Assembly: GCA_021397835.1 (NCBI GenBank)
Contig: JAJFZO010000345.1
Span: forward strand, 1,116,001-1,180,000
Reading direction: 5' to 3'
Source: Moringa oleifera
Taxonomy: Eukaryota; Streptophyta; Magnoliopsida; Brassicales; Moringaceae
DNA length: 64,000 bases
The position numbers were made by a program, and so were the translations under genes. Under the pieces are notes generated by a model. It worked only from the letters and a program-made list of their open reading frames with translations, did no database searches and was not told the DNA's origin. Below are positions 1 to 9,177 of this stretch, one piece after another. How positions within the stretch are numbered: the first letter of the stretch is position 1; the number at the start of each line of letters is the position of its first letter.

Positions 1-600
1 CTTTTCGATATAATATGCAATCATTTGGACAGGCATGAATCTTTTGATACTTCATGCCTAATGCATTCAATATTTTCTTGGCATCATACATGGATATAGG
101 CATTCATTACTATCAGGCAATATTTTGGCAATCAAATTTAAAAGATCACTAAAGCTTTGATCAGACCAACCATATTTCGCCTTCAAATTGTATAATTTAA
201 CTACAGCAGATGATTTAGTAAACTTCACTGATCCAGAATACAGAGGTTTCTCAGCATAATAAAGTAATCTATGAAAGTGGTTAAGATTACTATCATACTC
301 TGTAAATGCCTCTTGTACTATTTCTATAATGCTATCAACTTCTTCGATGTGTTCTATCACCCCAACAACCTTAGCATTCTTACTAGTAGAGGACCCAATA
401 ATACTAGTTTTCATGTCATATCGAGTTTTGATCGCTGCTATCAACTTCATATACATATAAATGATTCCATATCTCATATTGAGTATGATGCTTTATATTA
501 TCACATTTAATACATGGACACCAAACTAATTCAGGGTTATTATTATTTTGAACAGTATAATCAAAAAGTTATTCACCCCTACATCACATGCCTATGATCT
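1..600 (-). pseudogene. CACTA transposase N-terminus, partial and frameshifted
   Basis: Read leftwards from about 600, one frame gives a Cys-rich segment ELVWCPCIKCDN, typical of the transposase-associated domain at the N-terminus of plant En/Spm transposases. After a frame change the next block reads AEKPLYSGSVKFTKSSAV and LYNLKAKYGWSDQSFSDLL, the conserved linker before the TNP2 catalytic domain. At positions 1-66 the frame gives KIHACPNDCILYRK, the start of the TNP2 domain, and then the window ends. The family's catalytic part would lie to the left. At least one frameshift and in-frame stops show it is not functional as it stands. The family assignment is firm; the start codon is not resolved. 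Confidence 0.85.
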
Positions 601-1200
601 TCTATTAGTAAACATCCAAGTTTTATCCATTCTAAAATTTAAATAACATTTAATTATTTACTTTTCAAGCATCTAATATATTAAGTGAAATTTAAATAAA
701 TGATTAATAATTATTTAATTAATTAATAAAAAATTAATATTTACTTAACACCTAATTTATTACTATAAAAGCATCTAATTAACTAGCTAGTAAATTAATT
801 AAAATTTAAAAAATATTTAATTATTTACTTTACAAGCATTAAATTTATTAATTAAAATTTAAATACATTATTAATAACTATTTAGTTAATTAAGACATAG
901 TTAATATTTAATTAACATCTAATTACTTACTTTATAAATACTTAACTAGCTAATAACCTAATTAATATTTAAATAACATGTAATTTTTTACTTCACAAGC
1001 ATCTGATTTATTAATATTAGCTAAATAAATAATTAATAATTAATTAGTTAATTAATATATTATGAATTAATTATCATCTAATTAACTACTACACAAGTAT
1101 CTAACTAGCTAGTAACTTGATTGAAATTTAAATAATATTTGATTATTCATTTTACAAGCATATATTAATTAATTATCTATTTAAAATTTAACTAATTATT
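601..1200. repeat. AT-rich tandem repeat, about 160-166 bp unit
   Basis: Four diverged units follow the E1 transposase start. The marker TTTAATTATTTACTTTxCAAGCAT recurs near 648, 814, 978 and 1137, giving spacings of 166, 164 and 159 bp. A second marker, AACTAGCTAGTAA or a variant, falls between them near 780, 945 and 1108. The array is almost pure A/T and has no reading frame. It lies in the 5' non-coding part of E1. The region 1201-1750 beyond it is AT-rich and then purine-rich, with nothing else recognised. Confidence 0.75.
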
Positions 1201-1750
1201 TTAATTTATATTAACTACAAAATCAATATAATTAAATTTGACAAAATATACCAATTAATCTTACCTAAAAAATTAATTCAAACAAAAATTCATCAACACC
1301 TAATATATAATTAATTTATCAAAATATAAATTCATCTAATTAACATCTAATTAATTTATCAATTAATATAAAAATCTTAATAGTTATCAAATAATAAATG
1401 CATTAATATATACCCATTCATACCAAATATATTCATCCAAATATATTTACGAAAGAAAAACCCAAATTTCATCAATTAATAAAAATTAACCACACACTTA
1501 ATAAAGAACTTCTCAAAATAATGTACATGTTGAATACATTTTTTAAACAAAAATTAACCAAATTGAATCAAAATTGTGAAATTTGAATTTTGAAAAAAAA
1601 AAATTTTGAATCTATATCGAAATACTTACATATGTTTGAATGCCAAAGATGAACGAATGACGGGGTAGGGTACAGCTGCCCTTATGAAGATTGAGATAAA
1701 TGAGAAAGAAATAAGCAAGGAGAGAGCAAACACAAGAGGGCCGGAGAGAG

Positions 1751-2045
1751 GCAGTGCGGCTGCTAGTAGTTAGCCTAGCTATTTCTAGACGGAGAGCAAA
1801 GAGGAAAAGGCTGAAAAAGATGCAGTGCCACTACTATGCCAGCAGCTAATCTAGCTGCTTCTAGACAGAGCCCAAAGAGGAGAGGGCTGAATAGAAGCAG
1901 TACGGTTGCCAGCAGGTAGCGTAATTGTTTCTAGACGGAGAGCAAAAAGGAGAAGGGTTGAAGAGAAGCACTGCGACTGTCAGCAGTTGGATTAGCTACT
2001 TCTAGATAGAGAGCAAATAGGAGAAGGATGACCTGAAGAGTAAAA
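1751..2045. repeat. GC-richer tandem repeat, about 72 bp x 4
   Basis: Units begin near 1751, 1822, 1897 and 1968, each with GCAGTGCGG or a variant, then a CAGCAG/TAG segment, TTTCTAGACGGAGAGCAAA and a purine-rich tail. Spacing is 71, 75 and 71 bp. This is a marked GC island in otherwise AT-rich sequence. It lies just inside the palindromic subterminal motifs of E1, a position where CACTA elements often carry GC-rich non-coding first exons. No protein is recognised. Confidence 0.75.
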
Positions 2046-2059
2046 ATTTGGTGTGAGGC

Positions 2060-2205
2060 TGCTGGCGAGCTCTGTAGACAAATTTAGGATCCCTAGCTTA
2101 AAGTAAGGCGGGACAGCCTTTAAAGAACTAGCGTTGAAGGCCACAGACTTTAATGTCAGTTTTGGCATAACTGGCATTAAAGGCCAGAGATGTTAAAAGC
2201 AGTTC
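2060..2205. repeat. Palindromic CACTA subterminal-type motifs
   Basis: The stretch contains CTTTAATGTCAGTTTTGGCA followed by its near inverse complement AACTGGCATTAAAG. It ends in TTCTTGTAG, like the inner side of a CACTA terminal repeat. The same TTAAYGTCAGTT motif reappears at 3540-3620, which ties the two blocks to one element family. Transposase-binding arrays of this kind are known from En/Spm elements; binding here is inferred. Confidence 0.55.
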
Positions 2206-2209
2206 TTGT

Positions 2210-2900
2210 AGAAGTGGCGTTGAAGGTTGTAGCTACTAGGAAAATAGTGGTTCATTGTCTATATTACAGGAGTGGATGCACTTGGCAAGGTCCTCTATTT
2301 GAGTGCACAATGCATCTTCTAGGGTGTGCTTTTGGGAATTCAAGTGTACATGCAGCCACTAGATGCACTTTGCTAAAGCTCAAGTTTACATGCAGCCACT
2401 GGTTTCATAACCTCAATTATCAGTGTAGCCTCAACTACAAGTGCAATCTCAGGTTTTGCCCCAATCCCAATTGTAACCCTTTGGACAACCTCAGTCATGT
2501 TCTCTGATCCCAGCACCTGTGGTTTCTCAATCTCAAAATCAAGTACCAGTAAACCCACACCCTCAGGCTCAACCTATAGTGCTGCCACATTCTCAAGTTC
2601 CTTTGTAGACTCATGCACCATCCCAAGGTCCTCCTCACCTTAAAACTGAGCCTAGTTCACAGAGCTACTCGAATCAAACTCCTCTTTAACACATGCAAAT
2701 GCCTCAATATTAGTAGCCTAATACTCAGATGAAACATCTACAGACTCGTTTTTAGCAGTAGGCTTTTTCTTAACTTCACACTCAGCGTCATCCCATTTCT
2801 CAAACTCAAGCTCTACTGCAACTGCAAGTTCAACTTCATTCCTAGCCCAATCCTCTATACCCTAACCAGCCTTTTGAATCCTAATGTACAATCTCATACG
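2210..2900 (+). pseudogene. Captured TRAF-type zinc-finger / Gln-rich gene fragment
   Basis: The plus strand near 2260-2340 reads SGCTWQGPLFECTMHLLGC, which has the C-x11-H-x3-C spacing of a TRAF-type zinc finger. After a short duplication (a QVYMQPL-encoding segment appears twice, near 2340 and 2383), the frame becomes a Gln/Pro-rich low-complexity tract of roughly 165 codons up to about 2890. About ten in-frame stops in the tract are TAG or TAA where neighbours are CAG or CAA, so they look like C-to-T changes. Plant genes that join a TRAF-type finger to a Gln-rich tail exist, but I cannot name the parent. It lies inside E1, opposite in strand to the transposase, as expected of transduplicated host DNA. 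The 3' limit is uncertain. Confidence 0.6.
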
Positions 2901-3539
2901 TAGCAGTCATCAGGCCATGCATATAGTGATAAGCCATCTAAGTTATCCATTTCATCTTCATGCTCAATAACCACTTGGTAAGAGGCACGTAATGCCTCTG
3001 TCATGCTAAGATCCCAGAGGCCTTTGGCTTTGGCTACAGTAGTTATAGCGATTGCAGTGGTTGTTGCTACTGTAAGTAATAACATCAGCAGTAGCAACAG
3101 CAACAACAACGACGGCTGTAGTAGTTGCTGCTGCGGTTGCTGTTGCGGTAGATGCAACCGAATTAGAAGTTGATATAGGAACTGGACTAGACTATGGTTT
3201 GCTATGTGGTACAACTATCTGTTGATGTTACTGCTATTGCTATCGCTTAGAGTTGACTTATGTAAGTAGAGCCTTCATTTGAGTACCTGTGAGTGTCCCA
3301 TGTTCAAGTACTAGCAAGTGCCTGGAGCTCCTTGTTATGAGTGGTAAGAATATATTGTTTTTCCATTTTTATAAGCCCTTTGTTAGAAATGCTTCACTTC
3401 TTTCTCAACATGGATGCCGATAAGGGCATGCCACCCTCGTGGAAAGTTGTAAGCTTGTGTGGCTCATCAGATATGACTGCTGTAATCCTAGTTCTATTAA
3501 AAGCTTTAGTGATCGGTCTTTTAACCTTAGTTCTTATTT
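2901..3539. other. Continuation of captured DNA; CAR/YTG triplet palindrome
   Basis: No frame is convincing here. At about 3095-3165 CAG/CAA triplets are followed by TTG/CTG triplets, forming an imperfect inverted repeat. Reading frames across it give only Leu or Cys runs that look like artefacts. The segment 3341-3540 may be a further captured exon or intron (it contains a frame MDADKGMPPSWKV), but nothing identifies it. Confidence 0.4.
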
Positions 3540-3707
3540 AACTGACATGAAAGACTAGTCTTTAACGTCAGTTTATTATTAACTGACGTTAATTTTATAA
3601 TGACACTTTTGGAAGAACTGTCATTAAAAGTGTTAATGAACCCTTTAATGATAGTTCTTTGAATAATTGTTATTAAATTATTGTCACTTATTACAATTTT
3701 AGTAGTA
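3540..3707. repeat. E1 right-end subterminal repeats and terminus
   Basis: The palindrome TTAACGTCAGTT-TATTATT-AACTGACGTTAA is followed by several TTAATGA/TCATTAA half-sites, such as CTGTCATTAAAAGTGTTAAT. The block stops at GTAGTA (3702-3707), a one-base variant of the GTAGTG CACTA end. Sequence from 3708 rightwards codes for E2 ORF2 on the minus strand, which marks the junction. Confidence 0.6.
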
Positions 3708-4620
3708 ATGGCACCAATATTGAACAATATCTTTCAACTGAGCTTTATCAACTCGAGAATCTACCATGTTTCCAATTATTTGCTCTTTTGATAAGGTTTC
3801 ATTAAATATTTTAGCCTTTATTTCACTTTTTCACTACCTCCATTTTTCACCAATATTACTTATTATCCTGTTTTTTTTTTTTTTTTTGATGTTTCAGTTA
3901 AGCTTGGCATAAATATAAATTTTGACTACAAAAAAAAAAATAAAGATATTAAAACCATATCAAAAACTTAATTAACTATTAAAGTAAAGCAAAAAAAAAT
4001 TTATTAACTTGTACTATGTTGTTTGCTACATTTCATCTTTGTATTGTTTTAGTATCTCATGCCAACTTACATAATTGATGGGTGTAAATTGAGCGTTTCA
4101 GACCATACTACCAATGAAATGAGTTATAGCATAAGCTTCTACACCAATAGGTTGACTGTCTGCATCTTATTGTAAGTGCTACAACATATTGTAGTAGGAT
4201 GCTACAACATATGCTACAACATGGCAGCAAGCTGTTACAAAATGTTATAATTGGTTTACTTCAACATATTAATACAAGTAGATGTAACATATGGCAGCAA
4301 GTTAGCTACACAATTTGGCAGCAAGTTGCCGCAAAATATGGCAGTATGTCTGCTTCAACATAGTAAGGCAAGAAGATGCAACATATGACAGCAACTTACT
4401 GCAAAATTTGGTAGCAAGTTGCTACAACATATGACAGTAGATCTGTTGCAACATAATACCAAAATAAAGGAGTTGTACCTTGTCCGTCTTCTGCTGCACA
4501 AGTTGAGGAGTTCTCACGATGTTGCTTGAACTAAAACTATGAACTAGGACTAGAATTATGACTTGAACATATAATAGTCAAACCTTTACATCTTGGCATT
4601 TTTGAAAGTAATGCTTAATG
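3708..4620 (-). pseudogene. E2 ORF2 (Transposase_24 / TNP1-like), 5' part
   Basis: The minus strand from about 4605 starts MPRCKGLTIIC. It passes through a repeated segment and then reads PIGVEAYAITHFIGSMV and PINYVSWHEILKQYKDEM near 4150-4030, which is characteristic of the Ptta/En/Spm Transposase_24 family. A later block, SRVDKAQLKDIVQYW (about 3775-3730), matches the conserved segment before the family's nuclear-type C-terminal domains, and the frame stops at the E1 junction. Between the blocks, the DNA at 4160-4450 repeats ATATGGCAGCAAGTTGCTAC-like units several times, breaking the frame. The role of this second CACTA protein is accessory to transposition. It is truncated, with several stops. 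Confidence 0.7.
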
Positions 4621-4785
4621 TTTGAGATATCCTGTTAAAAAAAACAATTGAAAGATATGTTAAAAGAATAAATACAATATAACACAAAACCATGCAGAAT
4701 AATATAACATGCTACTTTCTTGGTAAAAATAAACTTTTAGAAAAACTAGGAATATAAAAATTAACCTTGGGCATTATTGATATGA

Positions 4786-7478
4786 TTACAAACCGTCATC
4801 TTCATTGTCATTCTCTACATCGGTGTCTTCCACAACATCACTTTCCATCTCTTGTGCCACATCTTCTCCGCCATCATCATCAACATCATCTTTAAGCCAA
4901 TTTGAATCATCTTGCACATCATTTTGAGTTTTAAGCCCCACTTCATTAGATTGATCTCTATTGAGAGATGGTATGTTACGATCTCAAATGTATTCCTTAA
5001 TTTCACATGCTTGACAACAAGCCAATCTTTATGAATCTCATCTTTAATACAGAACACTTTTTTGACTTGTGTTGCTAATACAAAGGGATCATCAATTAAA
5101 TTATTCCTTTGTGAACAAGTATGAAAAATTCACAATGATGTTTCCAAATCCATCTATCTTACAACCTCTATTGATATCAACCCAATCACATTTGAATAAT
5201 ACAAACTTATATCTACCATAATAATTTAATTGAATAATGTTTGTTATTGCTCCATAGTAACTAACTTCTCCCTTAATAGGTTGCCTATCCCTTGCACTAG
5301 CATAGCTTGTTATTTTGACAGTAACAACAACTCCATTATTTTGAGTTTTTAAGTGTTTTTCATGTCCTCTTGTGTGAAACCTAAATCCATTGGTGATATA
5401 ACCAGTATATCTTTGAATCATGTCACTAGAACCACGACCAAGCCATCTAATTTGATCTATGACTTCTATATTTTCTTGCGCATCCAAGTATGTAACCTAT
5501 TTATTTTAGAAAAATAGTTAATATATAGAATAATTTAAACCGACATGGATGATTTTATCTCTTGATAACTTCCTCATGTTCCTTATATGTAATACATCAT
5601 ATAAGAATCCAATTTTCTTTAACAAAGTATTACTTTGTAAGATATAAAAGGTGTCTTATATATCTTACTTTCGGAATATGATTACTGCATCGATATTGAA
5701 TAACACATAACGATGAGCTTAAACTAACATTTGCTTATCTAGCATAACTCAAGATACCTCTTTCACTTTTTCACTTGAAACCCATGTTGTTGTTTTTTAC
5801 CCAAGGGTCTACCTATAGTTGATAAAATAGATACTCCTTGAAAATTTGAAGTATCATCTTCGAAATTTCTTATAGGTTGATTGAACCTAGTTTCAACTCC
5901 AGATAAGTATCTTGAACAAAAAGTTAAACTTTCTTATGGTAAGTATTCTTCTGCAATTGAACCTTCCGATTGAGCCCTGTTGCATACAGATGACTTGAAT
6001 GTCAAAAGAAACCTATTTGAACAAGAACAATAATGCAACATTTTTAACATATTCATTGGTATTTCATTTTAACAAATAAGATATACAAAACAATTTAATA
6101 TTTACCTCTCAATAGGATACATCCACCGATATATAACTGGACCAATAATTTTTGCTCGTTAACCAAATGAATAACTAAATGCACCATAATAGTAAAAAAT
6201 GAAGGAGGAAATATCTTTTCTATTTTGTAAAGAGTCAAAGCAATAGATGATTGAAGTCACTCAAGTTCACAATCATCAAGTGCTTTGGAGCACATGTCTT
6301 TTAAAAAATTGCATAACTTAATTATAACCATACTTACACCATGTGGCAAAGATCCTCATACTACTATAGGAATAAATTCTTGCATTAAAATATGACAATC
6401 ATAGCTTTTAAGCCCCAATAGTTTATGTTGCTTAAGTTGAACACAGTTTAATATGTTGGATATATATTCATCTAGAACTTTTAACAGCTTAATAACATTC
6501 AAGAAGATGCCCTTTCTCTTAAAGTCATCTTATAGCAAGCCTTGGGTGAATACTCCACATTAGAGTTAGGGCACTTCTGTGGATAAAGCTCATTTCTCCT
6601 ACCCATGTCTTGAAGATCACGTCTTGCTTCGTAGTTATCTTTTGACTTTCCTTCTTGTCCCAATAATGTATCGATAATATTGTTACAAACATTTTCTTTA
6701 TGTGCATAACATCTAAATTATGACATAATAAATGATGCTTCTAATAAGGTAAAGAGAACAAAAATGCTCTTCTTTTTCCATGGTGTACTGTACCCTCATT
6801 TCCACTATCATTCAAAAATTCTAATTGCCTTAAAACTGTGGTCCTAGATGGTACTGTAGGTGCGCTCCTACATTCATGATTTCCATGAAAAAAATGTCGA
6901 ACAAATCAGCACTTATGGACAGGCTTCAACCATCGACAATGACACATATAACTAAACTTCTACTATGTTGTAGCCACATTGATGCAGTTCATAGCCACAT
7001 GGATAGTCATATTATCCCTTTGTGCTTTATCCAAAAAAATTGGCATATGCTGGAAAATCATTAATAGTCCATATTAATGCAGCATGTAGTTGAAACCACT
7101 AATTTGTAATAACATCAAAAGTTTCAATCCCAACTTCCCACAAGTCATTCAACTCATCAATCAAAGGTTGTATGAAGATGTCAAATTTATAATCAGGTCC
7201 AGTCGAACTAGGAATCAACAATGCAAGAATAAAATTAAGTTGTTTCATGAACAACCATGATGGCAAATTATATGGAATCAAGATAATAGGCCAAGTGCTA
7301 TGAGTAGCGCTAATGTTCTTGAATGGGTTAAAACCATCGGAAGCTAATCCAAGATGCCCATTATGAGAATCTGTGGCAAATCCAGGGTAATGAGAATCAA
7401 GTTCCTTCCAAGCTTTTGAATCTGCTGGATGTCGTAAAAATCCATCCTTAATGCGACCTTCATCTTGTCGTAAGAGTT
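4786..7478 (-). pseudogene. E2 TNP2-like transposase (TNP2-DUF4218-DUF4216), 5' deleted
   Basis: This is a cut-and-paste transposase acting on CACTA ends. Domain order on the minus strand: a TNP2 core from about 7478, with GFLRHPADSKAWKELD, GLASDGFNPFKN and PYNLPSWLFMKQ, then DIFIQPLIDELNDLW (7280-7100); DUF4218 at about 6460-6100, with LLGLKSYDCHILMQEF and FFTIMVHLVIHLVNE; DUF4216 at 5487-5101, with YTGYITNGFRFHTRG and YYGRYKFVLFKCDWVD; and an acidic Asp/Glu-rich tail ending at a stop at 4786-4788. The Asp of SDGFN is present. Stops and frameshifts are scattered between 7100 and 5500. The transposase-associated N-terminal domain is missing: 7500-8600 holds other sequence. Identification is very secure; function is lost. 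Confidence 0.9.
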
Positions 7479-7499
7479 GTATCGATCATAAAGACAAGG

Positions 7500-8629
7500 A
7501 ACAAATTCTTACCTTTGGGAGCAATTAGCAAATGATAATTGTTGGTTATTTGCAAAGCATGCTTCTGCAAGAACCAATTTTGACAAATTTACAGAGTTAG
7601 AAGAATTCAGTGAAGAAATTGCAAAGAGGAGTAAAGGCCTACTTTACCTACAAATGCTCTCGATGGTTTCATGAGGTCTAAATCACTTGGTTGCAAAATT
7701 TTATAAATGAACAAGATATGAGATTGAAACTAAGAGAAGAGAAATAAGAAAAAATTAACATAAAATGGACAGCAATTGTCAGAGAAAAAGATTCATATTT
7801 TAGGGATTTAGAGTAAGAAGCAAAGGAATAGCAAATGAAAGAAAGAAAAAGAGACATTATCTTGATGGATTTAGATAAAATAAATAAAAATTATTCTTAT
7901 TTTAAATAAATAAATTTATTAGTTGAATTAATTTTTTTAATTTATTTTATATTTATATTTAAAAGTAAATAAAATTAATTTTATTTTAATCTTTTTATGA
8001 ATTATTTTTTAAAATGTGATAATTATGTAAAATAAAAATAAAATTTTAACTTCTCCATATAATTTTGACTTCACATTATTAAAAGATAATTTACATTTTT
8101 TTAAAAAAAATTAATCTTGATATAAATATCATAACAATTTTGAAAATCTTTCAATTGATTAAAATCTTTTCAATAATTAATTGAAAGGTATATGTGCATG
8201 ATATGCATGCCATTATTGTCATGTGTCTTATAATGTCATATTGAAAGATATACATTATCTTGTTCAATGAATATGATAAATATCATATGGTACAACATAG
8301 TGAAGTGGGTGATTTTTCTTTATCAAAGATTTTAATTGTCTAAAAATATTTGCTAATAATTTTAATTTATTAAAATTATTAAAATTATTTTTACTTTACA
8401 TTTTAAATTATCGATTGAACTAACTGTACATATATATGTATATATCATATTTTGATTTGATTCAATTAATTCATGCCTTTTATTTATTTTTAAAATATTT
8501 ATTCAAATTAAAATTTTACATAATAAATTTAGACTTAAAATTTTGAAATATATTTTGTGATACATGCCAATGTAAATAACTATTTTGTGATGAATATAAA
8601 GATAAAAAATCTATCAACGTATGTTGCGA
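7500..8629. other. E2 5' non-coding region, AT-rich
   Basis: On the minus strand two good splice-donor sequences (CAAAG|GTAAG near 7513 and TTTGTAG|GTAAAG near 7655) suggest remnants of leader exons, but no protein domain is visible. The stretch 7860-8600 is almost pure A/T with no feature recognised. Confidence 0.35.
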
Positions 8630-9174
8630 ATGTATTGGGTATTTAGTGACACCTATAAATAATCATCACTATAGGTATAGATTTACAAACGCACAAAGAT
8701 ATTTGTCACTATAAGTTAAATATTTTCAAGTATTTACTGACAAATAAAGATGATTGTCAGTAAATATAAGAGATTTACTGAAGGATAAAATAATCCATCA
8801 GTATAAGCACATATTTACTGAGAGCTAGTATATTACTGTCACTATATGTAAGATATTTAGTGACATATGTATATATTCGACACTACAGACTAGATATTTA
8901 CTAATGAAAAATAAATCTATCACTAAAAGTAAGATTTTTACTTATGGACAATAAAAATCTGTCAGTATATATTGGAAATTACAACTTTTAGTAACGACCG
9001 ATAGAAACCATCACTATATGTATGGTATATACTAACAGATTTTTTGTTCAACAGTAATGATCATACATGTACTAATGAACTAAAAAAAATCTGTCACTAT
9101 TTATGTACATATACTAATGGATTTTAATTGTTACTAAAAGGTGGCGTTAGTAAATGACAATTTTTTTGTAGTGA
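8630..9174. repeat. E2 subterminal repeat array and right terminal repeat
   Basis: Short units such as TTTAGTGACA, GTCACTAT and TTTACTGA with their inverse forms recur about every 30-40 bp (for example near 8645, 8698, 8735, 8770, 8830, 8866, 9077 and 9125). They lead to the terminal GTAGTG at 9169-9174. This is the standard arrangement of CACTA transposase-binding motifs. The 3 bp after the end are ACT; the matching left copy is outside the window. Confidence 0.8.
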
Positions 9175-9177
9175 CTA

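Larger units (their letters stand above)
1..3707 (-). mobile_element. E1: CACTA (En/Spm) element, 5' half, off left edge
   Basis: The minus strand encodes the N-terminal part of a TNP2-like transposase at 1-600, so the element's 5' end lies to the right. Between the gene and that end are two tandem arrays (about 601-1200 and 1751-2045), palindromic subterminal motifs (2060-2205 and 3540-3707) and a plus-strand captured gene fragment (2210-2900). The right end is placed at 3707, where the inward sequence reads TACTACTAAAATTG on the minus strand, close to a CACTAC terminus. Sequence to the right of this point belongs to ORF2 of element E2, so E1 probably inserted into E2. An alternative end is the TTCTTGTAG at 2197-2205. 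Seen: the motifs and arrays. Inferred: that they form one element. Confidence 0.55.
3708..9174 (-). mobile_element. E2: CACTA element, transposase plus ORF2, minus strand
   Basis: The right terminus is AATTTTTTTGTAGTG ending at 9174, which is CACTACAAAAAAATT read inward. Inside it lies a long subterminal array (8630-9160). The transposase is at 4786-7478 and ORF2 at 3708-4620, both on the minus strand. The left end is not in view because E1 interrupts ORF2 at 3707/3708, so the rest of E2 is expected beyond the left edge. E2 inserted into a copy of the U repeat: the flank from 9178 matches, inverted, the region just before the GST fragment in the other U copies. Confidence 0.75.

Noticed and set aside
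2894..3214. 106-codon minus-strand frame rich in Leu and Gln
   Set aside because: The runs come from the CAR/YTG triplet palindrome; no conserved domain, and the Gln-rich plus-strand reading with a TRAF finger explains the region better.
3920..3940. GACTACAAAAAAAAAA as a left CACTA terminus of E2
   Set aside because: The ORF2 coding block continues to the left of it, so it lies inside E2; the similarity is a poly-A coincidence.
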